A DNA stretch of 64,000 nt from Liolophura sinensis (GCF_032854445.1 NC_088302.1:17915338-17979337); one strand, 5' to 3'. Positions 46,771-60,925 are shown, counted from the first letter of the stretch. Notes: generated from the letters alone by a model not told the origin. Numbers and translations: made by a program.

Positions 46771-47421
46771 TTCCACTTCGCACATCTGCACTGTTTGTAA
46801 ACTTAAGACCTTCACAAACATGCTTTCACCTAAACCCACATTGTAGTCTAATTAAGTGTGATGTACCAGAGTCACAAAGAATGCTCTTGGACACAAAGGA
46901 GCATGGACCTGTAATAAAACTGCATCTCAATCCTCAGCACTGCTTCAACTGTCAACATTTCTTTGCTTGCTGCTAAAATATCTCTTAAATTTAACTTCAA
47001 CATGATGTTAGATATCGGATGGGTTATTTTATCATTTCTGTGCATGACATTGATATAGGCCCATACCTAAGCAATAAATCTAAGAAATTTTAAAATCTAA
47101 TGCATTATGCCTTTAAACTAGTTATACTTCACTGACCCAGTTTGTTCAGAAATGATGGTATCTGAAACTTTTAACTCTAAACTTTATAAAACAATATTCA
47201 AGCAAAGAGACTAATAACATACCATGTTTAATACTGTTTAAGTGGTCGTATGCACGTTGATAGTTAAGGATACAAAGTTTTTCATAGAATATGTATATAG
47301 CAACTGGAAAACTGTTCTTGAGTTAAGCATCACTCCCTGAATTTAAAAGGTCTTTCTCAGAAACCAGTCTAGTTAGCTTTGCCCTATCAGTTTGATCATC
47401 ATAGAAAAAGTGTCCTGAGTA

Positions 47422-47422
<1 letters not shown>
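46771..47422 (-). other. Upstream intron, part 3
   Basis: AT-rich, no exon or repeat recognised up to the TA microsatellite. Confidence 0.45.

Positions 47423-47482
<60 letters not shown>
47423..47482. repeat. (TA)n microsatellite
   Basis: About thirty uninterrupted TA units. The minus-strand frame 47628-47323 reads through it as alternating Ile-Tyr and is not a gene. Confidence 0.97.
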
Positions 47483-47486
<4 letters not shown>

Positions 47487-50400
47487 ATTGCAATGTTGAA
47501 TATCTCATCCTCTTAAATGGCACATAAATTTGCCTCCTCTTCTGCATCCTTAAAGGAAAAAAAAAGATGCAGAAGAAAAGTGAAACACACGGAAATACCC
47601 TCCCAGAAGAGATACAGCACAGCAGCACCCTGAGGAGTTTGTTTTTGTGGTTCTCTGTGGGACTAGACTATGAGATCCACATGTGCCTTATTGAAGTCAA
47701 TGTGGTGTTAATCGTAAATGAATCTAACCTGGTATCATTTCCCTACGGCTGCAGTAGAGGGATCTTTTTTCCCCCCCAGATACCAGGGAAACACCTCCTT
47801 AAGTGACCCCTGACTTTATATGAAATTTTCAGAGAAAACAGGCAAAGGGGATTTCTATCCAAATCATAGGTGACCAATCGCAATGGTTTCCCACCAAGAA
47901 AACACCTCTGGCCCAGCTATCGGCGGTGAACAGGTGAATAAATCGGTTAGTGGAACCAATTCCTGAGAATCAGAAAGCTCACATTAATCTCAATCCAAGT
48001 TTTATCAGAAATTCGCCTGGACCAAATGTCAATGGCCCGCAGCTGTAGGGAGTGGCTCCCCCTGGTGTGTGCATGGGGAACTATGCCGCACATCTGGTGT
48101 GAGCCTATGAGCCAGATAAATTTATTTCGTCTTTGTTATGCTAACATTATTGTTTGTACTGGCTGGCAGGCTGTAGGACAAGGGCCAGTGTTGTCATCCA
48201 TTGTCAACAAGGGCCATTCTCTATCATTATCCTGCCATCAGGTGTGGACAACAGGCCCATCTTGTTAAAAGATTCCCAGATATTGTTTCGAGGACATCTA
48301 AACCTGAGCTATAGCGATCAAATGCAAATAAACAATATGCAAATCCTATACACATCACTGACTAACTTGTGTGATATGGTTTGGTGAAGATGATCTTGTG
48401 TTCAACATTATCTCAGTCATATATCAGAAATTTGATCATTGCCATTCCATACAAAAGTGTTTTAAACGCAAATGTTTGCTATGTTTAAGCAAGGGATATA
48501 CATACGGTTTGTCTGGAACAAAAAATTAGACAAGAAATGTCTGTAACTATACAAAAAATGGTTTTCGCATTATGAGCATCTGTACATTTAAAACCATATG
48601 AAACTTGAAAAATCTTGTTCAATAGATTTTCACTAAAGATTTTGTAAATGCCTTGATACACCACCATTGATTTGTCAAAGGCGGATGGCAAGAAAAGTGT
48701 CAACTCTCAAATTTGAAACAGGCCCTTTGTACCAGATAAATCCTATATTCCACTAAGAATAATCTGACACCTGTTGTTGAGGATGCACCTTTTTCAAACA
48801 CTGGGACATTTCTCATCCGGCATCTTCCTTTTCATTTGTCAATTAATACCTGGCATTTTAATCGAGCACACAGAAGATGCTACTGATGTCAAACAGGTAG
48901 ATGTTTCTCTGTCTGTACCCGGCAATGAAAAAATCCATGAGGCAAACAACAGGCGGTAATAAACGATTAAACCCGTAAAGGGTGACATGGTGGATATTTG
49001 TCTCGGGCGGACAATCTGTTTAATCCGCAGTGCATCTTCCCTTCGTAATCCATATCTTGGAGACATCGTGACTTTATTCCGGTTTGTTGAGATATACACA
49101 CTTGTCTAATGATTTCTCTTGGTGTATGCTTGGCATTTAACTATAGGCCAGCAGCTGCAGCTTACATTAAACACACACAAGAGCTGACCTAATGTGAAAG
49201 GTCACAAGTACATTTTCAATAAATAAAAAGAACTGTTAACCTAGCAATTTTGAGGAAAATTTTTAGAAATTAAAACATATTTTATACAACTATTTCTTCT
49301 ATTTAAAAATAAAAACATATCTATAATGTCTATGACAGATTCAAAAAACAAAATTCAAAATAAAATTATTTGCTTTTATTTTTTCTTTGGGTTTATGGTT
49401 CAATACTACATAAATCTTTACATGAACTTTGCGTAAAACATTAAACATTAACTAAAATACAAATGCAAAAGACAAAAAAAAAAGAAAAAAAAAGAAAGGT
49501 GTTGCAAAAGTGCCTTTGAGATTAAATTAAGATTAGACAGACTGTTGATCATAAGTATCTAGTTCCACTTGCAATTTAAAAAATCCATTGGGCTCAGTAA
49601 CTGCGGCAGTATATTATCCGAAACCAAATGGCCGACTACTATAAGGCAGATACATGCAGCTCAGGCCAGGCCTATATCCACGGAGACCTACTGCTGATAA
49701 CTCGATGTTGTTCTAAGCTGGAAGATTGTTTTTCTGTGCTCTCTGTAAAAGGGTACTTGAGACGGAACTTCTAACACATGTCCGAACCATAGAAACTGTC
49801 ACTCAGAGAATTTGTAAAATTAAATATTCTGTATTGCCTAGATTCTTATCATAGGCTGCCAGCCAGTAGGCTTAGATTGGATTTCTTATGTCCTCTCTCA
49901 GTGGGGTAGCTGGGCCTCCTGTCTTTGGATAAATGAACTATGAAATTTTTACAAAAGACTTATTTTACCAAATCTTGAAAATCTTGATGTCTGTAATCAT
50001 GGAACTTTTTTCATGCCGTGCTTTGGACTGGAGTGTTTCCATCCTACATTTTTTTTTCTTCTTCTCTTCCACCAACCCAACCTTTCTTGTAGATCAGTTA
50101 ATGGCCTTAAACCTAATGTGCAACGACAACAGGCGGCAACCTCAGCTGTTCGTCCTACTAATTGACAACAAAGAAAGCCTAACTGCGGACGATTCCAATG
50201 ATGGCCCTGTCTCGAGCCTTAGCGCAACTTGCCAGACGACTGATGTAGCCAACACGGTATAATTTTACCAACTGGTTTTGGGGAACAGAGAGATATACTG
50301 AAACCCCAGGGTGCCTTGAAGACAATGTTTACAGTTAAACCATTAATCCTTGCCTCGAACCTTAACTAAGACCATGTGTTCACATTATCAATGCTTACTT

Positions 50401-51497
50401 CAACAGTTGCCTTACTAAATTTCGCTCTCATTTTTTTTTTTTCTTGGCCCAATTTACCTGCTAGGTGAGAGTCACATCTGGTTGTCTTGTCAACAATGAA
50501 CACTGTCAAGGTGTGATACTGCCAGACAAAGGACAAAACCACCTACTGAAAAGTTCAATCTTGAGTAATCTCTAAACTACTAATCAAATAATATGACAAT
50601 ATAACTGTAAAATGACACACAAACGATAGATGCATACATCCATACTGTCAGAAAACTGTATTTAAGTGGCATTTTACTTCTGTCTATCAAACAGTTTTTT
50701 CCCCCCAAGGGCTCTATAATGGTCAATATTTCTTCACACCTCATCCCTAAAGCTAGGCTAATAGTACCTATTAAAATTTGCCAAGTCTCATCTGTGACTG
50801 ATAAACCAAAATTCATGAATTATTCCTTAGCCTAGGTTATGTATGAACTACCTCAAGTTAAACTTAGCCTGTACTAGAGAGTTCTGAGCTTCGTCCCATC
50901 TGCATGTACATCAACACAGCCAATATTTCTGGGACTTATAGAGAGGAGGGCAGAGGAAGAAAAGTGGGCAGACTGTTAACTGGATGCTCCATTAATTCGT
51001 CACAGTCTTGGCAGACAGCAAGATGAATTTCTGGGCATCTTCAAAAAGTCCTAATTGTGACTTCAAAAGAGTCCTGGGTGAATTAGACACATCCAAAAGG
51101 CCTAATGGGGCCATAAATAGCTGATATCAAAATATTCTGCATAACTGTTTGAGTCTGGCTGCAGAGGGCATGGAACCACAAAACCATGGGGGATGTATTG
51201 GGGCCAAACCCTGTGATCATAAAATTGTCACCAATGATGCAAGTATAATGATTTAAAAGTGCCAACATGAGAAGCACTAATATTTTGAAGGTAAGACTTC
51301 CTAAACATGCTGAACTTCAGTTCTAATGGAAAACTGCAGACTTCTGCACTGGAGAAACTGCAGGCACAGGACTTCTGATATTGTCATTAACACAGGCCAA
51401 ACTTTAATTATCAAACCAATTCTGCATGTTTATGTACCGGCAAGTCCATTGACATAGTCATGACTTCACGGTTCTGTATCAATCACATCTTGAATGT
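47483..51497 (-). other. Upstream intron, part 4
   Basis: No exon recognised. 47820-48380 and 48740-49110 are complex, repeat-free blocks; the first ends with a pair of POU octamers. 49200-49500 is very AT-rich. A T-run near 50049 and another at 50431-50441 are simple sequence. Confidence 0.5.
48322..48344. promoter_or_regulatory. Paired POU octamers
   Basis: ATGCAAAT occurs at 48322-48329 and again at 48337-48344 in the same orientation, 15 bp start to start. An AACAAT (SOX-like) core lies between them. ATGCAAAT is the canonical POU-domain octamer. Two perfect sites this close are unlikely by chance, though AT-richness raises the odds. Confidence 0.45.
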
Positions 51498-51505
51498 GAT
51501 TATTT

Positions 51506-51773
51506 AAATTTATTTATTTATTTAATTGGTGTTTTACGACATACTCAAGAATATTTCACTTATATAATGGCAGAAATCATTATGTGTGACGAAACCAGAC
51601 AGAGCCCGGTGGAAACCCACGACCATCCGCAGGTTGCTGGCTGACCTTCCTACTTATGGCTGGAGAGGAAGCCAGCATGAGCTAGACTTGAACTCACAGC
51701 GACTGCACTGATGAGAGGCTTCTGGGTCATTACGCTGTGCTAGCGTGCTAACCAACTGAGCCACGGAAGGCCC
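51506..51773 (-). mobile_element. Full-length tRNA-derived SINE, main family, with 8-bp target duplication
   Basis: Read on the minus strand: GGGCCTTCCGTGGCTCAGTT begins the tRNA-like head (box A TGGCTCAGTTGGTTAGCACG, box B GTGAGTTCAAGTCTAGC). A body follows with GCAACCTGCGGATGGTCGTG and a CCGGGCTCTGTCTGG segment, then TTATATAAGTGAAATATTCT, TGAGTATGTCGTAAAACACC and an AAATAAATAAATAAA tail. GATTATTT flanks it at 51498-51505 and 51774-51781. This copy is the reference for the fragments elsewhere in the window. It has no coding capacity and would depend on a LINE for mobility. Its orientation is the same as ARID3. Confidence 0.92.
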
Positions 51774-51781
51774 GATTATTT

Positions 51782-54700
51782 GAATGAAAACGTACGAGCA
51801 AGCTCTTTAGTCTTTACCGGAAATACATCAACCGGCCACCATTCTTTATTTAAAACCAGTTCTCTCTCTGTCTCCTTTTTTTTTTTGGCTTATATCCGAG
51901 TTGGCATATAATAAAAGCCATCATCAAACTATCTTAATCTTTTTATAAAAGCATGTATGAATAGTCTTTTTTTTGATGTGTGAAATGATACACCTAGTGT
52001 GAATGTAACTTCTTATCACCTTTCCGCCGTAGAGAAACGAATCTTGTGATGATGAAGATAAGATGTGGCTTAATTTACAATATCATTTCTGCATCAGACA
52101 AGATGCTAAAATCTGCTGTCAAGAAATTGCTTGGCCGCTGTGGGTGCATTTGTCTAGCTACATTACTATCTACATGATGAGTCTCGGGATATGAAGGATG
52201 AAAATAATGTGCTGCCAACAGCGTTTAATATCTGATGTAATTCAAACATTAAAATAAACCGGAGGGTCTTGTTCCCTTGAAGGACAAACTGGCTGAGAAG
52301 AAGAAAGCAAACCCACCAAAAATGGCCCCCTTCTGTTCCTGAGATTAAGATTGAGTAAGATACACCATGTGGCTCTCTGCCGCTGAATAACGGGATAAAG
52401 CCAAGGTTCTGAAAGCTCGTTAAGGGTTAATCAAGCCCAGGTGTGACTGTCCTCCCACCTTTCACTATGCCCTGCTACATATGTGGCTGGATTAAAACAG
52501 AACGTCTCTAACATCTAACATTTCAGACTTAACTATGACTGCACACAAAAAATGCAGAAGAACCTTTTTTCTTGTACCCCAACCACATGTTGGTCAATAT
52601 GATGGTTTGGAGAAGCAGAAAAGTACCTCAAGCACAGAAACACTTCTCTGATCATAATTTGTTTACCTTACTGGACAGGGCCATATTCAATTTAACAGGA
52701 ATCACAACTTGTAAAATACTTACCTGATACTTTAGTAAACATCCAGAAAACAACTTGTAGAAAAGTAGTAAGTCAATCTCCAGAATGTCAGCAGCAAATA
52801 TATTCTCTGGTACAAATACTTGAAAGTGAAAATTTTACACAAAGATGAAGTTAATTTAAGAGAGTAAATTGCTAGAAGAAGATAAGGTCAATCTCTCTCT
52901 TAGGACCAAAGGTCAATATAGACATGGACAAGTGTCAATGTCATCTGTTACCTTCAAAAATAAAAGCTTGATCAAACTTGATGACAGATTTATAGTCATT
53001 TCAACGGATTACAACAACATCAAGAAAAGGAAATGGTGTAAGAAAGGGTGCAAATCAATTTCTGGAAAACGACGCAGTCAGGATTTATTGGATGTCGGGA
53101 AGAACAGCAGGGGTGGATCGACGGATCGTTGAGCCTAAGTGACATTAAGATTTTATCAAGATGAAGGGACAAATTCATATTGCTAGATTCTGTCAATCAT
53201 AACAAAAGAGCCTGGACAGAAGGATGCAGTTGTCATTGTTCATCACTTGCACTTCATGATTAAATAACCACCATAAGCACAGCTTTCTGCACAAACGTCA
53301 CTCATGTTACAAAGATTTTCTCACGGGCAGACCAATTAATCTTTGTACATAATAATTCACATTTCATACAACTGTTTCACAAGTTTTTGCACAAGTACAA
53401 ATGACACTGTGTTAACTCCAGGACATTTGGAACATTTCAATCAAGTTAGTCGCTTTTAGTTTTCGGCCAACAGATTTAAGAACGGAAATGCATCCTTTGT
53501 GAAAACACTGGGTTAAGAGAAAAGAAAACTATAGAAAGTTCAGGAATGAAGAAAGACAGATGTAAAACTTTCCACAAGAATTCTTAAATAAAAACAGAGT
53601 GGCACTTAAGTTAACCATATGAAACGGACACTTGTTCAAAAAATGTCCACCAAGACGTTGAAAATGATGTTATTGGATGGATGTTGGCAAGATCAATTGA
53701 AGGATGATGTGAACTATCTGCAATGTTAGAGTCTTAACACTCAACTTCCTGCTGCCTACATTCCCAGGCTATCCTCTTACAAATGACACTTAACTTTAGT
53801 TACCTTGTCAAATTTCTGAGCTTTTTTTCTTTCTAGAGAGGTTAAAACTAAAGTCAGCCATCCTTTTTTCTTCTGTCTCGATGCTTCATTTTAAATTATG
53901 CTTCCAATGACATCATCTAAGTTTGAAAATAAAAACTGCCTGTTGCATTCCAGTCACCAGCTGCCATTTTGAGGCAGTTGATTTCTGGGGAGCCCCAGAA
54001 AAATTGAGAATAGCCACAATTTCAACAGTTTCATCTCTACATAAATAAACTTTGCCCACGAGTAATGGCCTCTGGTATACAAAAAGCATTATCTTACAGG
54101 TTTGATAAAAAATCTCATCTGAAATGTTTTCTCTCCACAACTCAAGCCATTTTCTCCCCATGATTCTGTTTCCAATTCAGGCGATTCCATATGTCTGTTG
54201 TTTGTTTGAACATGCAGCAGAGCCTACAAACGGCAGTGGAATAACACGGCAGATTTACAAGCACGAGACTGAAAACCCATTCCTCACATGTAGAAAAAAA
54301 AAAAGAGATTCACAACTATATCAAATAAACCTTTACTTAAACAACTTTATTGTCTCAGATAATAATCTTAAAACCTTCTTAATCTATGCCAAATGTGAGC
54401 AGATTTTTTATAGCCTTGAAGACAAAGAATAACTTAAACAGCTCTTCTTTCACCAGAAACAAATTACTTTGAAAAAAAATGTAGGCCAGATTCGGAAAAT
54501 TGCATCATGACATGCAATCTGCTAACTGGTATGAAAGACACTTCATTTGAATAGCTTAATCTTTTGCAGGCTGATCGCTGAGCACCTATATGATGCTAGT
54601 TGTCAGAGACACAGCTTGATTGACTGCTATAGAAATTGGATAGGCCCATATCAATGAAGAGGTGCTAACTGTTAGCCCGATAGAGGTTCCATGAAACTGG

Positions 54701-57102
54701 CGTCGTGTGATACCCGAAATGATGCAATTCCGTGCAGCCTCATATTGTGGCCAGAGAAAAGAAAAATCTAATTCCAGCGTTCACACCTTTGTGAAATTGA
54801 CAGACTAATCCATTCGGTTTTATTTACCGCTATTAAAAGTCCTTTCTCAAGAGATGGCATCCTTTGGTGTTGCCATTATCGGAGGCTCTCTTGAAAAACT
54901 TGTGAACTCCTCCGTTGTCTCCCTGGACAGTTTCAAAAGGGCCGGTATATATTGTCTCTCGAACATTTGAGTATGATCGATGGACCAATCGCAAAGCTGA
55001 TAAATCATTGAAGACAGACATCTTCTGAGATTAAGTTTACAGGTTTGGTTGACCAAGGGAGAATTCGTGTCAGTCCAGAAGAAGGCTAAACGCTGGTGAA
55101 GGCAGTGTCCCCTTTGCGTGACGAACTCGGTGGAAAGTTTGAAACCACTTAGGAGGTCAGACGCCTAGTTCAGATGTACAAATCACTGGGTGTCTTCTCG
55201 TCCTATTGGCCGGACTCTCCCATCACCCTTTCACACCTACTCATGATAGCATTATGCTTAATTACTCTTGAATAATTGTGTGATTTCTCAAGCAATGGCT
55301 TTGTAGGAACGAGAACCATCTTGGCTGGTTCCCTTGGGGCTTGGACGATTTACCAAGAGGGCAGTGATATTGGAAAATAGGCCCTGATCCGGCCTTCATC
55401 CCATCAGGACAAGGAAATGATATCACACCTTCAGCTTGTTTGTGCAGCTGTGGCCCCTGGCTATGGTGGCATGAGTAACGACCCTTTGCTTCGGGTCTGC
55501 ATTACGCGGACCTCATTTACGTCTTCCTGCTGAAAGATGGCAGAGCGGGAAGGAGAGAAAAAAGCATATGTTCAGCCCCTTACCTCACTCTCACTGCAGC
55601 TTCTGTGACGGGATGATTGCGAAATATTAGATTTGAGAGCAAGTCAATCCACTCCATTCACACCCTTGCCTTGGACAATTCAGATCATCTCTCCAATGCC
55701 AACTGTGTTCATTTGATTTTATTGCACAGTCCCCTTTCTTATTGTTATCACAGACCGACCAAATAATTCGAGTTTACAATCGACAATTACTCGGTTACCC
55801 GTTAACCTTAGGCACTCTGATCTCTGCTGACCGCCAAGAACTGCATAGCGATCCGAACGACACATGCTTTATTCTTGATTACCTTCCTCAACAATGCGCC
55901 CAAGAGCATCGCTTTGACACAGGCTAGTCTGAAGGGCTCAAAGTGCATCTCAGGTCATTACAATATCATCCGATGCTTCTACCAAATGTTATTAGTAAAG
56001 TCCATGTCCAGGGACATTCTCATAGATAACCTTCCCACCAAGGGAGACAAAGCATTCGCTTGTACTCCACCAATACTCAGACAAAGTCCAGACCAATTTT
56101 TATTTAATCTCCATATTGAAAAGATAAACAGATTAACTGGACCAATAAACTATGCTTCAGTCGTCATCCCATTAATACTGTCTGAGAGGAATTGTTCAGC
56201 AAAATAATTTCAAGGGATCACCCAGTACTATTTCAGATGCTGTTTAACCAATTTTGGGTGATGGTACATACACATTTATAGTCCACAGAAGTTACCCATT
56301 GATTTTATAATGGAAACAAGCAGCTCATATTCATGTGAACACATATAACTTAGCTACACAAAGCGAAAGTCTTCACAGCAAATATGGCTTATAAAGACCA
56401 GTTCAACACAAGTAATTCCTCACTGGTGCCATTTAACTTTTACTTTTAAGGATTGTTCTTTTGTCCAATTGTTTTCAACTTTTCATAAACAAAATTCTTG
56501 TATTCGATGTAGGTGTTCTTGTAACATGTTTCATGCACTAATGTATCATTTTAATCATGCTATATCCTCGTATGTTCGTATGTACATGCTGAAATTGTGT
56601 CAGTTAACTCTTGCTTTTGGATAAATTTTCCTCAGTGTCTGCTCAATTAAGCCATTTCGTTTTCACACTTGCAAATACAACCATCTCCATCACAATTAAT
56701 GACTTGAAAAATTTTCTTCACCAATGATGCTGATTCAGTAGGTCATTGAACAGAAGACTATAACTTAAATTTCATATCCGATACATTTAATGTCATGATC
56801 TACCACAACAAGGCTGGGTGCCTCACTATCCCATCCTTACAATGTGGCAAGTTTTGTCAAAACACTTAACTTGTAATTATCACATTATACTATCTGGCAA
56901 CATTATAACTTTATACTGTCTGTGAACTTTATCCAGTTATCACCTGGACAGGTGTTTCAGAACAACTATCATCTTAAAGAAAACCAAAGCCTATGGTTGA
57001 CGCAAAAACTGATTGCCAAACTGTGAGATAAAGTCTGAGTGCCTTTGAGACACCCTATTCTGACGTAATTAACACGGGAGAGATTGAGAAAATAGGACAA
57101 AC
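51782..57102 (-). other. Upstream intron, part 5
   Basis: No exon recognised. 52000-52450 and 54580-55640 are long complex blocks with more balanced base composition and many AATTA/TAAT cores; the latter is the largest such block in the window. The remainder is AT-rich unique DNA. Confidence 0.45.
54580..55640. promoter_or_regulatory. Largest candidate regulatory block in the upstream intron
   Basis: About 1 kb without simple repeats, mobile-element ends or a protein-like frame, with balanced composition compared with its AT-rich flanks. AT cores such as CTTAATTACTCTTG (about 55258) are interspersed with GC-rich phrases. The texture matches developmental-gene non-coding conservation, which I could not test. 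Confidence 0.28.
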
Positions 57103-57112
57103 TTGGAAATGA

Positions 57113-57295
57113 TTTATTTGTTTATTTGATTGGTGTTTTATGCCGTATTCAAGAATATTTCACTGATTCGACGGCGGCCAGCATTATGGTGGGAGAAAAC
57201 CGGGCAGAGCCTGAGGGAAACCCACCGCCATCCACAGGTTGCTGAAAGTCCTTCCCACTTACGACCGGAGAGGAAACCAGCATCAGCTGGACAAA
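57113..57295 (-). mobile_element. 5'-truncated SINE, main family, with 10-bp target duplication
   Basis: The plus strand shows TTTATTTGTTTATTTGATTG, GTGTTTTATGCCGTATTCAA, CGACGGCGGCCAGCATTATG and CGGGCAGAGCCTGAGG, the complement of the main SINE 3' two-thirds. It stops in the body (CCAGCATCAGCTGGACAAA) before box B. TTGGAAATGA flanks it at 57103-57112 and 57296-57305. High similarity to the 51506 copy suggests relatively recent activity. Confidence 0.92.
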
Positions 57296-57305
57296 TTGGA
57301 AATGA

Positions 57306-60300
57306 GATGGCCTGACTTCAAATTCTGGCTAAATATATGCTCTTATGCTAAATATAGTTTTTGCGACCTAATATCTCCCTACAGGCATTTCCTTTTGAGG
57401 AACAGTTCACAAAAAATGTAGTCCACAAAAGTATCTACAGTATCCTCAAAATAATGCTTTCTTTTCTTTTTTGTTTCATAAACAGCTTTCATTTCATATA
57501 TCAAATATTTTACCGTATACATAAACATACATATTCCTGTGACAAAAACATTTTCAAAAAGAAAAATTTAATGGACTTTCAGATGAACATTACTTTTAAT
57601 TTTGTGGCTTTCTTTGCCATTAAATCAATGCTGAGTTAGTCGTCTGTTGGAAGTGCTATCAAGAAGTTGCCATGTCGAAATACGTTTGTGTTCTGTTGGC
57701 ATACTGTTTACACACAAAGGAATCAAATTGCTACTTAGTACGACAGGCTTTGATGACAATCAGAGCAATATTAACATTTCTCAAAACAACGAGTCAACTC
57801 ACATTCAAGACCTCATCTAATAAATGTTTAAAACAACACTGGAGGCAAGGAACTCCAGTTAAGAGCTGCGAACAAGAACAACAGCAAAAAAAAAAAAAAA
57901 GATTAATTTCTATTCGATTATAAAATTAGACTGATTCAAGGTAGATCTTTGTCTTGGAGCAAAAAGTGAAAAAGATATTGTTGAAGTCAATAGCTTCGAA
58001 CATTAAAAAATGAAAAAGGCAGTGTCCAGAGCTCGATGACGGAGCACGTTGTTGCATGTGTTGTAGTTCATTGATTGATGAAGAGGATAGAAATCAAAGG
58101 GAACTACCACACTTTATATTATATTATTAATGTACGATTCAGATTGCTCCGTCGACTTGTTAAATTGTGCAAAGAAAGCCGCTACCTCCGTCACTAACAA
58201 AATGTGATCCCTGGAGGGTGGGGTTGTGGGATATCACAGACACACTCTTATATTACATTCACCATCCACCTCAAACAGCCAGATCGAGTGCTAATCAGTC
58301 ATCAGCTACATATTTAATAGGCCTGGCTTCCCCCAATAGCCCAACTGCTTGCATGATGCCACGGGTACCATAATTAATCTGACCAATCAAATGCAATAAC
58401 TGTAAATACCCGCAACAGACCGCTGCATGCAACCTCAGACAAGACCCATCTGCAGCTCCCAGTCTTTTCACGCTGTCCGGATAAATTAAACCCCTTCCCA
58501 AGACGTTGTTTTCCAAAATTTTTAATTTGCTCCTTTCATGAGGATTCACATTCTTTCAGGTCTATCATACAACTTCAAAAAACACTGATAATGAAATCAA
58601 ACATATGCTTGTAACTTCTACTAATGGGTGCAGGCTTTCAAAGAAATTTTAACACTGATTACATGCGCTTATCGTTTGACACCAGAAATTATTTAAACTC
58701 TACCATTTATATTTGTACACGTATAAGAAAGTATCAATCCAACAGGCCTACTTTTCATCTGCTTTGCTTTAGAATTACACATAAATCCACGCAAAACCCG
58801 CAGATGTAGATAAGTCAGCTATTGTTTCTGCAGCTGTTGGACTATTCTCAGCGTTAACAATCAGTGTGTGAAGAAATATTCCTCATGTACACAAAACCTG
58901 CTAGCTTTACCTAATAAATAACATGCGATGTTTTTTTTTATTCACCCAGGGAATGCTGGGATGTGGTGTCGAGAGAAGAGTTCTCTTAAATAAACCGAAA
59001 GTAACACACTATCGTCCACGATTTATTTATTCTGCGATAAAGTCTGCCAGGCATTTGTAGGTTTCTCATTGACTGATTGGACCAATGGGTTTTTGGGGTC
59101 AGAATTCCACGCTGAATTGTCAATAATGGGTGTACATATTTTTTCTAACAAAATGCAGAATACTGCAAGAAGATTTGTCACTTTTGAATGTCCATTTGCT
59201 TCAATGTACCACTTAAATAATACACATACATGCCAGTGTACGTGTGCAAAATATTCACGCAAAATGTTTAATTTTAAAAGTTTACCCTAACATAAAACTT
59301 AACATTTGCAGCTGATGCCAACATTTTTTCCCCAACTTTTCACTGAGAATTTTTTCAGAGCATAAATCCTTTATTTTCATGGAAATTACATGAACAGTAT
59401 GACAGTCAAACCACAGATCATTTAGTCTTGAGGAAACGAAAATGCGAGCAGCAATAGCAGAAGGCTCGTCCTACTAAAGCATCCATTCCCATCCTTTTAT
59501 CTAAGTTTTCAAAACAGCCTAATGTGCAACTTGTGCTGCATAAACTGATATAAGTGTGGATCCCTGGGTATATAAGCTGGCATAAACACGGTTACTATGT
59601 TTCAGGTAATCACCTAGAAATCCGTCTTCATAGACCGCTCAGAAAAGGGGATTGATGTACAAACTCAACATAAACATTCTGGTCCTGGAGAAGAGATGAA
59701 TCTGCTTTCGCAACATAAATATGACCCTAAGATGTAATGGGTCAAACCATTTGTGAATTGACGTCAGAAAGCTTCCAAGCAAAGACATACTACAGAACAT
59801 GGCCCAAGATGAGCAGCCATACTGTGATGTGGATTAACACTAAATTTTTCAGGACCAGCAACTTACAACACAATATAAGGGTTAACAGGGTTTGATCAAT
59901 ATATACGGTCAAATATTGTGATTATAGAAACTAAGAATAAATGAATGCTTATTTTGTGGCCAGACACCAATGAAGTCACTTAAGCATTCATTAACAGTTT
60001 AAAGTCTCGGTTTTGAAATCTTGATCAAATCAGGGCAAAATGCAAAGATTAATATGACAAATTATCAGTATCTAGTCATTAGTTTTCCGTCCTCATTTTA
60101 AGAGAGAATGTAGGAAGTATTTAAATAAAATTTATGCTTCTCAAGCTGCCATTTAATTTAAAAAAATATGTATATCAAAAAAAAAAAAAGTTTTTCAAAA
60201 GTTTTATCTGTTATTATTTCATTATTCCCTTTCTTTACATCTGTCAAGAAAATTAATCAGACACTAAGAAGTCTGTAATGCCCAGCTATTTTTGTTGTTT

Positions 60301-60925
60301 AAGTCCAGTCATGACATATAGCACCACAATATAGAGGACGTAACAAGCAAACCCTGCCAAAAGACACAGGCAGGGGCAAAACAATGAAATAGGGGGAACC
60401 ACATTAAAATGAGAATATTTGCAGTAACATATTATAAATGTCTTGATCTTTCAACACTACGAGGGCTTGTGTACACAGCATCAGGGGAAATCAGGGGCCC
60501 AAGCCACTCCTGTGTATAAAACTTGGGAAGCATATAGGGATTGGGGGATATTATAACATACGACACTGTAATCTGACATCAATGAACAGTTGCCGTGGAA
60601 AGCAAACATTTGTAAGCCTCTCTTGAATTATACTTCTGGCCCACTTTAAATAAACAATGCTTAAGTTTCTTCCATTTTGTTAGAGACTTTGAGGATATGA
60701 TTTTTGGATCTTACATTTTTTTTTCACTCATTTTTTTTTCTGGCTGAAGAATGTACAAGAATGTGGTCTGGGAAGTTGGATATAAGAAGATGTTTTGCAC
60801 AGAACATCACTGAGCATGATCATGGGATCTTAATTCTGATACTGCCAGACACCTTAGTTTAAATTGCACAGTGCACTTTCATAAGAGCTCCTTCAAACCA
60901 AAACCACTGCCTGTAAAATGATGGC
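57306..60925 (-). other. Upstream intron, part 6
   Basis: No exon recognised. 58160-58560 is a complex block with higher GC content. A-runs occur near 57887-57901 and 60179-60190. Remaining DNA is AT-rich. Confidence 0.45.

Noticed and set aside
51685-51773. Possible tRNA gene with good A and B boxes
   Set aside because: It is the head of a SINE bounded by a target duplication and lacks a proper acceptor stem; the same applies to the boxes near 880, 1850, 14200, 15400 and 21340.
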